From assembly GCA_039566865.1 (NCBI GenBank), contig CM076943.1, forward strand, positions 29,024,663 to 29,088,662: DNA of 64,000 nt. The letters are read 5' to 3'. The notes below the pieces were generated by a model. The model was not told where the DNA came from. It did no database searches and saw nothing but the letters and a program-made list of their open reading frames with translations. Made by a program: the position numbers and the translations under genes. Positions 61,881 to 64,000 of this stretch are shown piece by piece; position 1 is the stretch's first letter, and every line of letters begins with the position of its first letter. Source of the stretch: Aurelia coerulea (taxonomy: Eukaryota; Cnidaria; Scyphozoa; Semaeostomeae; Ulmaridae).

Positions 61881-62051
61881 GACTCCCAATAGTTTATTCA
61901 GTTGAGATTTGCAGACATGTAAATGCAATTTCTATGTTTAAGTAAGTGAGTATATGGATGTAACATTCACTGCTTTTTGTATATAATTGTAGCCAATAAA
62001 CGTATGGTACTACTTACTCTCAAAAGACTCTAAAAGTACTCACTCTATATA

Positions 62052-62695
62052 CCGGGTGAGTAAAAAAAAACAATCCCCGTTCGAAAGGCCACTGCTCCCT
62101 GAATATCAAAGCAATAGTATTGAAAACTGTCTTATTTGATTGCCAATATGTTCAATTAGGTTCTGTAATTCACCCAGCTTTAATTGGTCATTCCTTCTCG
62201 TAAATATGGGAGACTTTCTGCAGAAAGCCCCTTCCGAAAACCTGCAAAAACAAGTGAAAACGAAAACCAAAATTTCCTTGGTTTTCCTTCCTATGAATGA
62301 TGACACTTTCATGTATCAATGCATTTTCTCCCCTTGGGAGAATGGAATTCCCCTGAATAAGTTATCCGCACCAGGGGAGGAGTTTTGCATCCTCCGAAGA
62401 GGATAGCACGTGCTAAAGCATGCAGAAGTCATTGCCGTAAGGCCCGTGTAAGGCAGAAATGTTGGGAAAATTTGCTCATGATTTTATGCACGTTTTGAAG
62501 GATTCTTGAGTAGGCTTTCTCCAGAAAATCGTTCATAATTTCATAACGGAGTGGCCACTTTCAGTCAGATAAGTTTTAAAGTAGATTTGAGCATGTTTAC
62601 CATTATATTATATATTTGCCGATATCATCGTCTTGATATCCAGGGAGCCGTTGCCTTTAAACGGGGTGGGGAATTGTTTTTATTGACTCGCCCGA
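62052..62695. mobile_element. Element G1: best copy of the G family (644 bp)
   Basis: The left end CCGGGTGAGTAAAAAAAAAC, then AATCCCCGTT, faces the right end AATTGTTTTTATTGACTCGC, then CCGA. TA lies at 62050-62051 and 62696-62697. Mirror blocks include CTGCTCCCTGAATATCAAAG and GATATCCAGGGAGC. No gene. Confidence 0.75.
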
Positions 62696-64000
62696 TATAC
62701 TAATATCCAAATTTATTGATTTATTTATTGCCGGTATGAATATGTGTATATATGTTTTTAATTTGCTTTGAAAGCATATACAGTTGACAGTATACTTAAT
62801 GGCTTGCTATATTTGTCGTTCTTCGTAGATTAACAACAAAAAGATTCGGATCGAAAACTTTTCACAATAATGTTTTGGACAAAATCAATTACGCCAAAAG
62901 TCTTTGTAGTTGATGCGCAAATCTCATCGATGGCAGACAGGCAATCAAACGTAAATTTGGGATTTTCTTGTGACAAAGTGGACGGGGAACTCGCAATCTT
63001 TTGAGCAGTTTTCTAACTCTCGCGGTACCACGAAGGATCTCTAAAACCGTTCGTTAGTGGTTAATGGTGGATGAATTTTTTCAAATTAATGATCAACTAA
63101 TGGATTATTTTCGTTCATTTCCTGTTCACGTGGCAAGAAGGAAGCCAGTGGCTGTATATCTGTCCTAGCAGTGTTGTTCGAGTTTGTGTGCGATCTTCTG
63201 CAAAAAAGTTTCTTGTGGTATTACAGTTAACGCCATACGTCAATTGCAGATCCTATTTAGAAACCAATTGTAGCTTGTCACGCTTTCATGCACAAATTAG
63301 CTTGCTTTCAAGTCAATACCCATGGATGTGTTCTTCCAAAATTGGTTCTAACTATTTGTGTAGAATGCAGTAGAGACGGGTTTAATTTCCAGCTCGGCTA
63401 TCATTAACTATTTACTTCAAAACTATTGCGTCGAAAATGACCATCTAACAAACGTCTTTAGTATCTTGGAGTTGCCCCTGAGCAGCTGAATTGGGTGTTC
63501 CCTTGTGGTTTTCTAGCGCTGATGACCGCCAAGAAAAGCTTGCTGTGATCCTAATTGGAACAATTTAAGGTGTTTTCCTCGGTAAAGTCACCCCAACTCT
63601 TTGTAGAAACCTCGTGAATATCTAGGAATTAACATAGGCAAGGCAAAAGACTGGAAAAGTTTGCTTGATTTGCTTGAATTCTAAATGCTAAAATCCAAAT
63701 ATTTTCTTTCATGATAAGGGATTCTCGTAATAATCTACAAGTCATTAATTTGCAAGCAATCTCCTGGGCTTGTATTTTGTAGAGAAGGCCATCCACATAA
63801 TCTTTTGATCGTGGAATTCCAGCATAGAAAATAAGCTAGGCAAGAAAAATAAAAGATCGCTGTAATTCTAATTTGCATTTGCAAGCAGGCAGTGAACTAG
63901 CTTTGAATTGAACAGAGAAGATCATGCATTTTCTTCACGATTCTATTTTAAAGAAAGACCAGCAATGCCATTGGGAAAGCAACCAAGGAAATCTTACTAA

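Larger units (their letters stand above)
54783..64000. other. Region downstream of the OBI1 homologue
   Basis: It contains a solitary right end TTTTTGCTCACCCGGTA (about 55045-55061), element Q, a LINE, K2, element I with H2 inside, a 112-bp palindromic element, a T-family element and G1. No cellular gene could be supported. I recognise nothing in 62700-64000. Confidence 0.55.

Overview
The window is animal nuclear DNA. Two genes with GT-AG introns of 1.4 to 14 kb lie on the + strand, in a sea of transposable-element debris. There is no bacterial or organellar signal. I recognise some hairpin repeats and LINE fragments as types common in anthozoan cnidarians, so a coral, sea anemone or octocoral is my best guess. 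That is a memory-based inference, not a proof.

Layout. Gene 1 (586-27447) is the 3' half of an IFRD1/IFRD2 homologue: five exons covering the end of the IFRD domain and the whole IFRD C-terminal domain. Its 5' exons lie outside the window. Gene 2 (31608-54782) is a complete six-exon homologue of OBI1/RNF219, the ORC ubiquitin ligase 1. It has a C3HC4 RING finger split between exons 1 and 2, a coiled coil in exons 3-6, and a long disordered tail ending in a SUMO-type IKIE motif. The genes are head to tail, about 4.1 kb apart. No other cellular gene could be supported, and 54783-64000 holds only repeats.

The introns and flanks are dominated by non-autonomous DNA transposons flanked by TA, many with outer ends of the type CCGGGTG. 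They are often nested: 4689-9451 is one element holding four later insertions. There are five LINE reverse-transcriptase or C-terminal fragments, four further LINE tails, two degenerate hammerhead-ribozyme-like motifs, a tRNA-derived SINE, a five-unit ~1 kb tandem array (38143-43669), and a 3.1 kb element (43738-46875) with 15-bp perfect terminal inverted repeats and two large subterminal arrays of GGATCC motifs. Two small palindromic elements share one terminus and both have 9-bp target-site duplications, suggesting a Mutator-type family.

Function. IFRD proteins act in ribosome-related and transcriptional co-regulation. OBI1 ubiquitylates the origin recognition complex. I see no reason to think the two genes act together. 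The unusual biology here lies in the repeats.
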